The notes beneath the pieces are model-generated. The model saw only the letters and a program-made list of their open reading frames with translations. It made no database searches and was not told where the DNA came from. A stretch of 64,000 bases of DNA. It comes from a virus. The translations under genes were made by a program, and so were the position numbers. The number at the start of each line of letters is the position of its first letter. The stretch's first letter is position 1. The stretch spans positions 19,741 to 83,740 of the IMG/VR virus record IMGVR_UViG_3300020395_000004; one strand, 5' to 3'. Shown one piece after another: positions 6,631-14,839 of the stretch.

Positions 6631-6818
6631 CAACAATTCCACACAAATTGCAGTTATTACTTAACACATACGATGAGGGATTATTACCCCCTGATTTACA
6701 AATAGAGATGGCACAGTTCTTAATAGATTGTGACCTACATAATGAGTTATTACAGTATCAACAACTATGCGACTATTACATCGCTGAGGGTATATGTTAT
6801 GACGTGCAATTAGCATGA
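6627..6818 (+). CDS. Small acidic helical protein, function unknown (63 aa)
   Basis: The start is coupled to the previous stop through ATGA. The protein is Leu-, Gln- and Asp-rich (LPPDLQIEMAQFLIDCDLHN, about residues 20-39) and helical. It is the last gene of the small-gene block before a 148-base gap with a long hairpin. Confidence 0.65.
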   Translation: MTTIPHKLQLLLNTYDEGLLPPDLQIEMAQFLIDCDLHNELLQYQQLCDYYIAEGICYDVQLA

Positions 6819-6834
6819 CTAATTAACACATAGT

Positions 6835-6880
6835 ATGCACACAGTTATTAACAATTAAGACAGTTAATTTCTGTGTGTAT
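6835..6880. terminator. Composite hairpin at the border between early and virion genes
   Basis: The outer arms ATGCACACAG (6835-6844) and CTGTGTGTAT (6871-6880) pair over ten positions with one G-U wobble. Inside, ATTAAC (6847-6852) pairs with GTTAAT (6863-6868), with a TT/TT internal loop and a ten-base apical loop. No T run follows, so it may be a processing site, a factor-dependent stop or an operator. It sits in the 148-base gap 6819-6966, which holds no gene. Confidence 0.55.
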
Positions 6881-6966
6881 GTGTATATTAAAAAATCGAT
6901 AAATGCTAACCTACAAAAGTATACCATCGATATCAAAAAATTTTCCCAGTAAAAAATTTCTCCAGT

Positions 6967-7446
6967 ATGGTTTTAAACCCTAGACAAGAAAAGAAAATCG
7001 CCCTGCAAGAAACCTATAAGGATTTGGTAGGTCTCCCATGGCCTGCTCGTAGGTATCCAGGGTGTTACGATATTATACAGAAATACGCTAAGGCACAATT
7101 AGACCTCGACCTACCTAACTTCTCAGGGGTCTACCAGTCATTCGCAGATGACGCTGTAGCACAGGCAAATGGTCTATGGATAGAGAAACCTACATGGGGT
7201 GAGGAATTAGACTTTACAAACCTACAGAAGGATGACCTATTATTGTTTAGGTTATATACACAGGAAGGTAGGATTGTTACTCCAGAGAATGAGCGTATAC
7301 CTAATCATGGTGCTGCTTACCTAGGTGATGGTTATATGCTACATCAACCATATAAGGAGTTAAGTCAGATAGTAGACATGAAAAGTAGTGGATGTAAGAT
7401 ATATCAGACATCTTGTGTAGGTGTAGTTAGGAATAACACTACATAG
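6967..7446 (+). CDS. NlpC/P60-type cysteine peptidase, probable tail cell-wall hydrolase (159 aa)
   Basis: The size and motif order fit an NlpC/P60 (CHAP-like) amidase or endopeptidase that cuts peptidoglycan peptides. The candidate nucleophile is C33 in YPGCYDII, a general-base His is H114 in PNHGAAYLGDG, and H126 in YMLHQP could complete the site. LQKDDLLLF before the His matches the usual GD-x-L-F strand. Lambda-type tail tip proteins carry the same fold. Its place next to baseplate genes suggests a virion-associated enzyme that opens the wall during DNA entry rather than a lysis endolysin, but both are possible. There is no signal peptide or membrane segment. Confidence 0.75.
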   Translation: MVLNPRQEKKIALQETYKDLVGLPWPARRYPGCYDIIQKYAKAQLDLDLPNFSGVYQSFADDAVAQANGLWIEKPTWGEELDFTNLQKDDLLLFRLYTQEGRIVTPENERIPNHGAAYLGDGYMLHQPYKELSQIVDMKSSGCKIYQTSCVGVVRNNTT

Positions 7447-7471
7447 CAATAGACAACTGAATAATAAGTTA

Positions 7472-7636
7472 ATGAGCAAAAGGTTTACTTTACAGATAGA
7501 GGAGACCTACGACGGTGATTGTTATGTTAACATACCACAGGATTTAATGGATGAATGTGGATGGAAAGCAGGAGATGTGCTAGAATATGAAGAAGAGACC
7601 GATGGGTCTGTTATCTTGATTAAAAGTGAAGAATGA
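7472..7636 (+). CDS. AbrB/MazE-like mini-protein (54 aa)
   Basis: Translation gives MSKRFTLQIEETYDGDCYVN, then IPQDLMDECGWKAGDVLEYE and a final SVILIKSEE. The segment P-x(2)-L-x(4)-GWKAGDVLE with a following strand is the usual signature of the SpoVT-AbrB swapped-hairpin fold seen in MazE and AbrB. It could be a DNA-binding regulator or antitoxin-like protein. No toxin partner is adjacent. From memory, cyanophages carry similar small proteins. Confidence 0.65.
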   Translation: MSKRFTLQIEETYDGDCYVNIPQDLMDECGWKAGDVLEYEEETDGSVILIKSEE

Positions 7637-7727
7637 GATATAATCAAATAATGCTAACTATACTGGTTGTATGTAATATCATCAACTTGGTAAAAAATTA
7701 GCGTTTGAAAAAAATAAAAAAATCGTC

Positions 7728-7976
7728 GTGGAAACTCCAAAGTTTAACAGTGATGAGGAATTCATCGCTTGGGCATTACAAAATATAAGTGAAGCAATAA
7801 AGAATCTATCCAGTAGAATAGAAGCTTTAGAGGGGGCAATAGGTAAAATGCCTCCCCCTGGTGCTGATATGATTAAGTATAAAGTCCCAGGTGATGACTC
7901 CTACTCTAATTTGAAAGAGTTATTTGATAATCTGTATAAGAGGATAAATACCTTAGAGAATAATAGTAAAACGTAG
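7728..7976 (+). CDS. Coiled-coil small structural protein (82 aa)
   Basis: The start is a GTG at 7728; the stop overlaps the next GTG by one base (TAGTG). Residues 10-40 form a heptad-like helix (ISEAIKNLSSRIEALEGAIG). A Pro-rich loop (MPPPGADM) and a second helix near the C-terminus (LKELFDNLYKRINTLENN) follow. This helix-loop-helix form and the tight link to the 1,203-residue gene suggest a chaperone or trimerisation partner for that structural protein. That role is inference. Confidence 0.6.
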   Translation: METPKFNSDEEFIAWALQNISEAIKNLSSRIEALEGAIGKMPPPGADMIKYKVPGDDSYSNLKELFDNLYKRINTLENNSKT

Positions 7977-10900
7977 TGCCAGCTTATATTCAGGAAACAG
8001 GTCGAAGTTTTCCGAATCCTACTAAAGGCGGTGGTTTTAACCAAGTCTTTAAACGTCCTTCATCAGGTGAGTATACTACTCATGGAGATTACCCTGATGT
8101 AGGTAGCGGTATGGACTATAGTATCACCTTTGAGGGTGCTGGTCCAGGTACTATGCCTATGGGCAAAGATATTGTCCATTATATTGGTGATGATGACCCT
8201 ACTAATGTTACCAGTGGTGGTGGGGAAAGAAGAGGAGTCTATAGATGGTATAGAGGGGTCAAAGATGACCACATGTATACACAAGACCCTCAACAAAAGA
8301 AATCAGACTTCGGTTGCGAGAATGAGTCTTGGAGGACAGCAGCAGGAGGATATAACTCAGAACCTAGGCAAGGGACACCTGTATTCTATGTAATGAGAGA
8401 GCAGGTACCTAATAGTGTGCCACTCAATACCTATTACAGTCACTGGCCTGACGATTCACAACTGACCGTAGGAGGTAATGTCCCTACTGGATTAAACGGA
8501 GTAGGTTGTGGAAGAAACAAATACTTTAATACTGGTAAGTTAGGATATGCCTTTACTTCAGAAGCAGATGCATTAGCATACTGTAGTGGTGGAGAGACTC
8601 CTGTCCCTCTATATGAGTATCTACATCCTGACCCAGACCATTTCTATACAATAGACCCTGCTAATGAAGTTAATCTTAGTGGTGGTCCTATAGCACCTAA
8701 ACATGCCTATGGTGGAGAATACTCCTACCTAGGCATTTTGTGTTGGGTATTTGCTGAACCTCCTAGAGATGCACCTACCGATACTATAGTAGACGTAGGT
8801 AAAATAGGTCCAACAGGGCAAACTCTTAACAAGAGTGGTTGGTATGACTACACTGATGATGACCAATACTCCTATGGTGAGTCTGGATGGGGTTCTGGAG
8901 GGTGGTCTGAGTTCATGTATAGGCAAATGCGTGACTCAAACAGTAATGCAGTAGAGGGTCCACCTGCTGTTAACGGTTGGGGTAACCCAGATAACGTAGA
9001 TATGCTATCTAATGATGCTCAATTTGAATGGGCTTATGGTTTATCTGGTGCTGTAAAGGGTGCTGTGCCTAGATTCCTCGGTTTTGAGGACATGTATGAT
9101 GCTCAATTCGTCTTTTATTTGTTTGATACCTCCTTCCCATGGAATGGTCCTATCTTTTCTACACAGTATATCCTCTCAAATGCGAAATGTTGTCCAAATA
9201 CTACTGACCCAGAGGGTTGTCCGCAGTGTGCACCAGTATGGACGTACCATTCTCACTTCTATGAGATACAATCAGACTCATGGGAGACTACAAAAACAGA
9301 GATTTCCATACATGATGAGAGTAGTACGGGTGTAAAAGAGTCATTCTGGACTATAGGAACTGATTCTACTACACTATTCTTCCGTTATGTTACCCGTACA
9401 GGTGACTTTAACCGTGGAGATAAGATAAATGGGTGGGATATTGACGCAGTTTACTACTTTGGTGATGAATTAAAGTGTGGAATAATGGAATTAACGTGGG
9501 ATCAGGGTAGTGGTGCAACGAAAAATACCTTTTCTTATCAACAATCCTTCACTTCTACGGATAATGGGGAGATAGAAGTGCTTGCTGGCTACGGTGTACC
9601 CAATAAAGCAGCGTTTTGTGGCACATATGAGTTTCCAAAGAAGATATCTTACTGGAAAGTAGAGGTAGATCCACAGGCTTTGATACCTCATCGTAAGATG
9701 GATGAGGCAGAAATGCGAGCTGTAGTCGGAGATGATGGTACAATCGTCGCAATAGACATAGTTAATGGCGGTAGAGGGTATGTTTTAGAGGATACAATCA
9801 TAGAATTAACGCATCCGAGGGAAATGGATAACTTCTCTGCTACGGATACAGCAGATTTTATGGAAAATAGTATTAATAGTGACACGGATTACGATAAAGC
9901 ACTCGGTAATAGTCGCACAGAGAAAGGATTTAAGCGTAAAAACATGGAATCTGCTGTAAAAGCGTATGGAACGCATAGCGGAATCGTGGATTTGAGTAAA
10001 GATAAGAATAATGAGCTCTATAAACTGAAAAAAGCAGTCGTAGAAGTAGAGAAAATAGACGAAGCAGGTACAATTAAGCGTGTAAGAGTCGTAGATGGTG
10101 GTGCAGGATACAACCAAGCGAATGTTCCTACCGTAATGATAGTACAACCAGAGAAAATTAAGGTATCAGAGGACGCATCTCAGGATGAGATAGCTGCGAC
10201 TGAGAAAGGAATGCAAGAAGCATGGAATCACGAGTTTACGGATGGAGATGTGCAACCAATTTCATCTACATTTGACAAAGAAACCATGGGAATCATCGGA
10301 TCTTCCATGGGAGTCTCCCCACAGGGAGAAAATTCAGGATCATCTGTCTATGTTGAGGTACCAGACTCCTATGTAAGGGCAGCTAGTGACGGTGTAGACG
10401 ACGATGTAACCAAATTATGCATGAATATACCCGCAGAATGTATTAATGTAGATGCTAAGGGTTATATTTCTGATGCTATGCCTGATGAAACCCAGTTTGA
10501 AATCATATCTGGAGCAGATCCAAACGGTATAGGACTATTTGAGAAGGAAGTGATGCCATATGCATATAGTGGCACTGCTCAAGTAGACCAATACTCAGAG
10601 AATGTCTCCCACTTATACGGTCCATTTGGTAAACAGAGGTGTATTGAGGTAAGACAACCTAAACTTTACAACATAACTCGTTGGTTTGATATGCCATGTG
10701 CATATTTGGATGCTAACGAGGCAGGTGAGCAGAAGGCATTTGGTTATCTACCCTTTAAATACTGTGGTTCTGAGCAGAAGGATGCAACCTTTAGAGTATC
10801 ACTTAGTTGTGAGGGACGTATAACTGGTAGTCAAGGTGGTGCGTGTATGGATTTCATACAGAGTTTACCTACTCCGCATCTACAACAGAAGAGACCTACA

Positions 10901-11587
10901 CCAACAAACAATAGATGTTGGAATTGTAGACGTGGTAATGTACCTGGTAGGTGTTACCGTGACCCTAGTGACCCTAATGACATTGTATTTGTGCCAGTAG
11001 GTTTGGATGAGAATACTTACGACTATAATAGGAGTAACTTTACAGAGCTAGAGCAGTTACAAATGTGGGCAGGGCAGAATATTACCAGTGCAGCCGCAGT
11101 GCAGACATGGTTAGGACACCCAACCGCACAAGACCCTGCTGGTACTCCGCACTCTGTTGATTATACTGAGCTTACTGTTGCGTCATGTAGCGGAGGAGTC
11201 CCGCCAAATGAGTGTTGGGATACCTATGTGCGTGGAGTAACTGCGTCAGACGGTCCATTAGTAGTGTATAGTGAGTACGATGCGAACGGAAATGGCGGTG
11301 GTGGTAGTACCTTCTGTCAGACAAGTCAATTATATGACTCTTGTGTTGCACTAGATAAGTGTATGGATGCGTCTATTGCCATCAACCCTAAGCGTATGAC
11401 TGGTAGTGGCACTAATGCACGGATGTTAATGGGTCCGTATAATGGAACTATGACCGTGCGGAATTATCTTACTGGTGGTACTATTGCACTAGATAAGAGT
11501 ATCAAGAATTATGGTAACCCATACTTTGATGAGTGTAGTGAGGAGAATGCGTGGACAGAAGGTACACAGGTTAACGAGGATTTATAA
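7976..11587 (+). CDS. Large virion structural protein with DUF5648-like segments (1,203 aa)
   Basis: The GTG start is coupled to the preceding gene. Residues about 80-270 contain two DUF5648-like segments (RWYRGVKDDHMYTQDP and YEYLHPDPDHFYTIDP), a repeat family found in surface and adhesion proteins. GGxGY beta repeats near residues 595-605 and 705-715 flank a Lys/Glu-rich helical insert (about 620-705). The C-terminal 300 residues are Cys-rich and Gly/Thr-rich and resemble tail spike or fibre tissue. The gene stands directly before the PAAR protein, the position where T4 has its gp5 spike, but no lysozyme or OB-fold signature is recognised, so a gp5 call is not made. Its stop overlaps the PAAR start (TAATG). 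Confidence 0.7.
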   Translation: MPAYIQETGRSFPNPTKGGGFNQVFKRPSSGEYTTHGDYPDVGSGMDYSITFEGAGPGTMPMGKDIVHYIGDDDPTNVTSGGGERRGVYRWYRGVKDDHMYTQDPQQKKSDFGCENESWRTAAGGYNSEPRQGTPVFYVMREQVPNSVPLNTYYSHWPDDSQLTVGGNVPTGLNGVGCGRNKYFNTGKLGYAFTSEADALAYCSGGETPVPLYEYLHPDPDHFYTIDPANEVNLSGGPIAPKHAYGGEYSYLGILCWVFAEPPRDAPTDTIVDVGKIGPTGQTLNKSGWYDYTDDDQYSYGESGWGSGGWSEFMYRQMRDSNSNAVEGPPAVNGWGNPDNVDMLSNDAQFEWAYGLSGAVKGAVPRFLGFEDMYDAQFVFYLFDTSFPWNGPIFSTQYILSNAKCCPNTTDPEGCPQCAPVWTYHSHFYEIQSDSWETTKTEISIHDESSTGVKESFWTIGTDSTTLFFRYVTRTGDFNRGDKINGWDIDAVYYFGDELKCGIMELTWDQGSGATKNTFSYQQSFTSTDNGEIEVLAGYGVPNKAAFCGTYEFPKKISYWKVEVDPQALIPHRKMDEAEMRAVVGDDGTIVAIDIVNGGRGYVLEDTIIELTHPREMDNFSATDTADFMENSINSDTDYDKALGNSRTEKGFKRKNMESAVKAYGTHSGIVDLSKDKNNELYKLKKAVVEVEKIDEAGTIKRVRVVDGGAGYNQANVPTVMIVQPEKIKVSEDASQDEIAATEKGMQEAWNHEFTDGDVQPISSTFDKETMGIIGSSMGVSPQGENSGSSVYVEVPDSYVRAASDGVDDDVTKLCMNIPAECINVDAKGYISDAMPDETQFEIISGADPNGIGLFEKEVMPYAYSGTAQVDQYSENVSHLYGPFGKQRCIEVRQPKLYNITRWFDMPCAYLDANEAGEQKAFGYLPFKYCGSEQKDATFRVSLSCEGRITGSQGGACMDFIQSLPTPHLQQKRPTPTNNRCWNCRRGNVPGRCYRDPSDPNDIVFVPVGLDENTYDYNRSNFTELEQLQMWAGQNITSAAAVQTWLGHPTAQDPAGTPHSVDYTELTVASCSGGVPPNECWDTYVRGVTASDGPLVVYSEYDANGNGGGGSTFCQTSQLYDSCVALDKCMDASIAINPKRMTGSGTNARMLMGPYNGTMTVRNYLTGGTIALDKSIKNYGNPYFDECSEENAWTEGTQVNEDL

Positions 11588-12120
11588 TGGCATTTGGATT
11601 TTTAAAACCAGTTGCATCACTTAACGGACTACCTTGCAGTGGTCACGGACTTTGTTTGCCTTCTACTATACACTCTGTACAGAGTTGTGGTAGTCCTCCT
11701 ATTCCTTATTCTATTGTGATTAAGGAATTTACATGTTGGTGGCCTCCGCACCCTACGGTTCCCTTCTTCCCTGTTACACCATTACGTGCTACAGTGTTAG
11801 TGAATCGTATTCCCATCATGTTATTGGGTGATACATTCATACCACACATTGCTGTGTGTACCAATATAATTGTGTACATATGTCCTTGTGGTAAGGCAAT
11901 GTGTCCAACGCCCACTCCAATCCCTTGTAGCGTCCTTACAATCGAAGATGGTGGAGGAGTCGGTCATACTAGAATCTGTATGGCAACGACCTTTACTGTA
12001 TTTGCATTGAAGCGACCTATAGGTAGGATTCTGGATCCGTTAGGAGTTGGATTCTCAGGGTTTAGTTACCCTTGTTCATCTGTGGTTGCATTTGGGCATG
12101 CAACTGTGTTAGCATCATAG
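11587..12120 (+). CDS. PAAR-type membrane-piercing spike tip (177 aa, T4 gp5.4 counterpart)
   Basis: The protein is rich in Gly, Pro, Cys and His with short hydrophobic strands, as in PAAR repeat proteins that cap the central spike of contractile tails. Candidate metal ligands include the His/Cys set around GHGLCLPS (residues 19-26), PHIAVC (about 81-86) and CPCGKAMC (about 95-102). Many start at MAFGF and carry G-D-x-x-x-P motifs such as LLGDTFIP. It lies one base over the end of the 1,203-residue gene and before gp25, matching the place of T4 gene 5.4. The sharpened tip should bind one metal ion. The exact ligands need a structure model. Confidence 0.72.
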   Translation: MAFGFLKPVASLNGLPCSGHGLCLPSTIHSVQSCGSPPIPYSIVIKEFTCWWPPHPTVPFFPVTPLRATVLVNRIPIMLLGDTFIPHIAVCTNIIVYICPCGKAMCPTPTPIPCSVLTIEDGGGVGHTRICMATTFTVFALKRPIGRILDPLGVGFSGFSYPCSSVVAFGHATVLAS

Positions 12121-12136
12121 TAGTTTATTTTAAATT

Positions 12137-12274
12137 ATGGCATTATACTCGTCAACTGGTGGATATATTACTCCTCCTGCAAAGAAAACAAGACAAGGAA
12201 ACTCGAAAAACACAAAATTGAGTGCTACTTCTCGTAATGGAGCAAGAAAAAAATATAGGGGTCAAGGAAAATAG
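12137..12274 (+). CDS. Small basic cyanophage protein (45 aa)
   Basis: Translation gives MALYSSTGGYITPPAKKTRQ followed by GNSKNTKLSATSRNGARKKY and RGQGK. The strongly basic sequence with a Gly-Tyr-Ile-Thr-Pro-Pro start is one I recall as a conserved small protein between PAAR and gp25 in cyanophages. It has no assigned function, and assembly or packaging help is a guess. Confidence 0.65.
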   Translation: MALYSSTGGYITPPAKKTRQGNSKNTKLSATSRNGARKKYRGQGK

Positions 12275-12285
12275 TCGGGAAACCC

Positions 12286-12293
12286 TATAAATA
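12286..12293 (+). promoter_or_regulatory. T4-type late promoter (TATAAATA) for the baseplate genes
   Basis: TATAAATA is the consensus late promoter octamer of T4-like phages, read by the gp55 late sigma. It lies 12 bases after the 45-residue gene. Transcription should begin about 6 bases downstream, near 12,300, leaving a short leader before the gp25 ATG at 12321. Confidence 0.8.
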
Positions 12294-12320
12294 AACATAT
12301 TGGCACTAAATATAGGTAAT

Positions 12321-12734
12321 ATGCCATCGTATAGGTTCAGATCTGAAAAATATATCAGTAGAGGGTTTAAGGATTTAGCAGTCTCTTTTAAACCAAACCC
12401 TTCTACAGGAGATTTTGGTGTGGTCAAAAATGAAAACGCTATAAAACAGTCTGTCCGAAACATCATATTAACAATGTTTGGTGAAAGACCTTTTCAATAT
12501 GAAATTGGGTCTAGGGTTAAAGCACTATTGTTTGAGCCTTGGGATCCATTTAGTGCTGATAGTATGAAAAGTGAAATTCGTAATGCTCTGGATAGATTAG
12601 AACCAAGAATCGAAGTTAACCAAATTAAGTTAAGGGATGATTCTGATATAAATTCCATCCAGGTTGGTATTGACTACACTATCGTGGGTCAAGAAGAAAT
12701 ACAAAACGTCGAATTTCTCTTAGAGAGAGCATAA
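12321..12734 (+). CDS. 25: Baseplate wedge subunit gp25 (137 aa)
   Basis: gp25 is the small wedge protein at the sheath-baseplate junction, homologous to TssE of type VI secretion. The length matches T4 gp25 (132 residues). Visible are the DLAVSFKPNPSTGDFG start and the ENAIKQSVRNIILTMFGERP core; the second is the classic gp25 helix and E-R-P motif. A TTG at 12300 is in frame, but it sits at the predicted transcription start of the late promoter, so the ATG at 12321 (with AGGT upstream) is chosen. The stop overlaps gene 6 by one base. gp25 and gp6 form the wedge core with gp53. Confidence 0.9.
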   Translation: MPSYRFRSEKYISRGFKDLAVSFKPNPSTGDFGVVKNENAIKQSVRNIILTMFGERPFQYEIGSRVKALLFEPWDPFSADSMKSEIRNALDRLEPRIEVNQIKLRDDSDINSIQVGIDYTIVGQEEIQNVEFLLERA

Positions 12735-14833
12735 TGTCCGCTATTCCATCACAATTAACGTCGTTAGACTTCTTTGAAATCAAAGAATCTATCAGATCTT
12801 ACCTTAGAACTCGTAAAGAATTCACAGACTACGACTTTGAAGGTAGTTCTGCGTCATATTTGATAGATATTCTTGCTTATAACACTTATTATACTGCCTT
12901 TAATGCTAATATGGCATTAAATGAGGCATTTTTGGAGACTGCTACTGTTAGAGATAACATTGTAAGGATAGCAAAGCAGTTAAATTACACTCCAAGGTCT
13001 ATAAAAGCAGCTAGAGCATGCTTGAGATTGGTTGCACAGACAACAACATCTCTAAATGGCACTACATTCCCAGAATTTTGCACATTACATAAAGGTGATG
13101 TGTTTGTAGCAGAGAATGAGGCTGATACTTTTACCTTTGCATTGACAGAAGACATCAAAGTTGCGGTAGATTCATCTACTGGAAAGGCAACCTTCGATAA
13201 TGTATTGGTATATCAGGGAAATCTGCTAACATACAACTATACAGTTGATTATACAGTCAAGCAGGACTATGTAATACCTGCTGAAAACGTTGATACCTCT
13301 CTTTTGAGAGTAGATGTATCTCCAAATGCTCAATCCTCTGAAACTGACACCTATAGTCAGGCAGCAAACATCACATCTACTGATGCTACCTCAAGGATTT
13401 ACTATTTGGAAGAGGCAGATGACCTTAGATACCGTTTAGTCTTCGGTGATGGGGTTATTGGACGTAAATTAATCGATGGAGAATACCTTACCCTCACCTA
13501 TGTGGTAACAAATGGTGTTGAGGCTAATGGATGTAAGAATTTTGACTATATTGGTTATATAAACGACTCAGATGGTAGACCAATTAACCCTTCTGCCATC
13601 ACATTGGTCACCAAAGACGCTGCACAGGACGGTGAAGAGCACGAAACCGCACTTTCGGTTAAGTTTAGAGCACCTAGGGCATATGCAACCCAAAACAGGG
13701 CAGTTACTGAAACAGATTATGAGCATATCGTCTCTGAAATCTATCCACAAGCAGCTTCAGTGACTGCTTATGGTGGTGAGAAGTTAAATCCACCTGTTTA
13801 TGGTAAAGTTTATGTCGCTATACGACCAAAAACAGGAAATAAGCTTAATGAGACAACAAAACAGAAGATAAAAAACGATTTGAAGAAATATTCAGTCGCT
13901 TCTATTGAACCAGTCATCATTGACCCAACTTCTTTCTACGTTATTCCAAAATCTTACGTTTATTACAACGGAAACGAGACTGGACTTACTGGATCGCAAC
14001 TTGGCACTAAAGTTTTACAGTCTATTGATGCTTATAACAGAAATGGACAGAATAACAGGTTTGGAGGACGTATAGACGGCTCTAAATTTGGTGCAATGCT
14101 TGATAATAGCGATACCTCCATTGCAGGTAACGTTACACAGATGACTTTAGGTCAAAATCTCGATAAATTCACTTTTGGTAACGTATTTACCCAATGTCTT
14201 GATTTTGGTAACCCACTTTATAACCCATCTAACTATTCTGGCAATCCAGATGGAGGAGATGGTGATAATACAGGTGTTTCCTGTAAACCTTCCTTCTCTG
14301 TTGCTAAATCTGGTACATTTTATGCCACAGGCTACACAGAAGACCTTGTAAACCTCACTTTAAGTGATGGTGCTACTGCTGCTGCTATATCAACTCCTGG
14401 TTTAAGCACAAATGTAACAAATCAGGTGTTAGTCCCAGTAAATATAAGAGATGATGGATCAGGAAACCTTATTCTAGTTACTACTAGAGATGAGACTGAA
14501 TTGATACTCAATCCTTCCGTTGGAAGTGTAGATTATGCGAATGGAATAGTCTGTGTTGGACCGATTGCAATACAAGGCACTCCAGATGATACTGAAAGAC
14601 TTCCAATTCAAGTATTACCAGCTGGTGGATCAATTAATATCCCACCAGGTGTAGATCCAACAATCTTTAACCCATCAGTCAATCCTATTGACTATACAAT
14701 CAACGATACTGCAATCCCCACCTTCGATCCTAACAACTTTAATGGTTTCAATTTCGGTGATATTGGGGGCATAAATATTATCGATTATCCAACTGATACG
14801 TTCACGTATCCAGTCAGCGACTCCTGTTTCTAA
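12734..14833 (+). CDS. 6: Baseplate wedge subunit gp6 (699 aa)
   Basis: gp6 makes the iris ring that joins the baseplate wedges and is the gpJ-type wedge protein of contractile tails. The N-terminus shows the usual SLDFFEIKESIRSYLRTR followed by DYDFEGSSASYLIDILAYNT (residues about 8-48), and the middle has the TETDYEHIVSEIYPQ motif (about 318-332) typical of baseplate J-like domains. The length is close to T4 gp6 (660). The last 200 residues (from about 495) are a Gly/Asp/Pro-rich beta extension absent from a minimal gp6. Its start overlaps gp25 and a 6-base gap separates it from the giant gene. Confidence 0.9.
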   Translation: MSAIPSQLTSLDFFEIKESIRSYLRTRKEFTDYDFEGSSASYLIDILAYNTYYTAFNANMALNEAFLETATVRDNIVRIAKQLNYTPRSIKAARACLRLVAQTTTSLNGTTFPEFCTLHKGDVFVAENEADTFTFALTEDIKVAVDSSTGKATFDNVLVYQGNLLTYNYTVDYTVKQDYVIPAENVDTSLLRVDVSPNAQSSETDTYSQAANITSTDATSRIYYLEEADDLRYRLVFGDGVIGRKLIDGEYLTLTYVVTNGVEANGCKNFDYIGYINDSDGRPINPSAITLVTKDAAQDGEEHETALSVKFRAPRAYATQNRAVTETDYEHIVSEIYPQAASVTAYGGEKLNPPVYGKVYVAIRPKTGNKLNETTKQKIKNDLKKYSVASIEPVIIDPTSFYVIPKSYVYYNGNETGLTGSQLGTKVLQSIDAYNRNGQNNRFGGRIDGSKFGAMLDNSDTSIAGNVTQMTLGQNLDKFTFGNVFTQCLDFGNPLYNPSNYSGNPDGGDGDNTGVSCKPSFSVAKSGTFYATGYTEDLVNLTLSDGATAAAISTPGLSTNVTNQVLVPVNIRDDGSGNLILVTTRDETELILNPSVGSVDYANGIVCVGPIAIQGTPDDTERLPIQVLPAGGSINIPPGVDPTIFNPSVNPIDYTINDTAIPTFDPNNFNGFNFGDIGGINIIDYPTDTFTYPVSDSCF

Positions 14834-14839
14834 GAATAA

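Noticed and set aside
9806-10147. Antisense frame of 113 codons
   Set aside because: It lies inside the well-supported 1,203-residue gene. Its hydrophobic product arises from the complement of Lys/Asp-rich codons.
7976-11587. Naming the 1,203-residue protein gp5
   Set aside because: The position before PAAR fits, but no lysozyme or OB-fold motif can be seen. A structural-protein call is safer.
12300-12734. TTG start at 12300 for gp25
   Set aside because: The TTG coincides with the expected transcription start of the late promoter at 12286-12293. The ATG at 12321 keeps the whole gp25 core and has a ribosome site.
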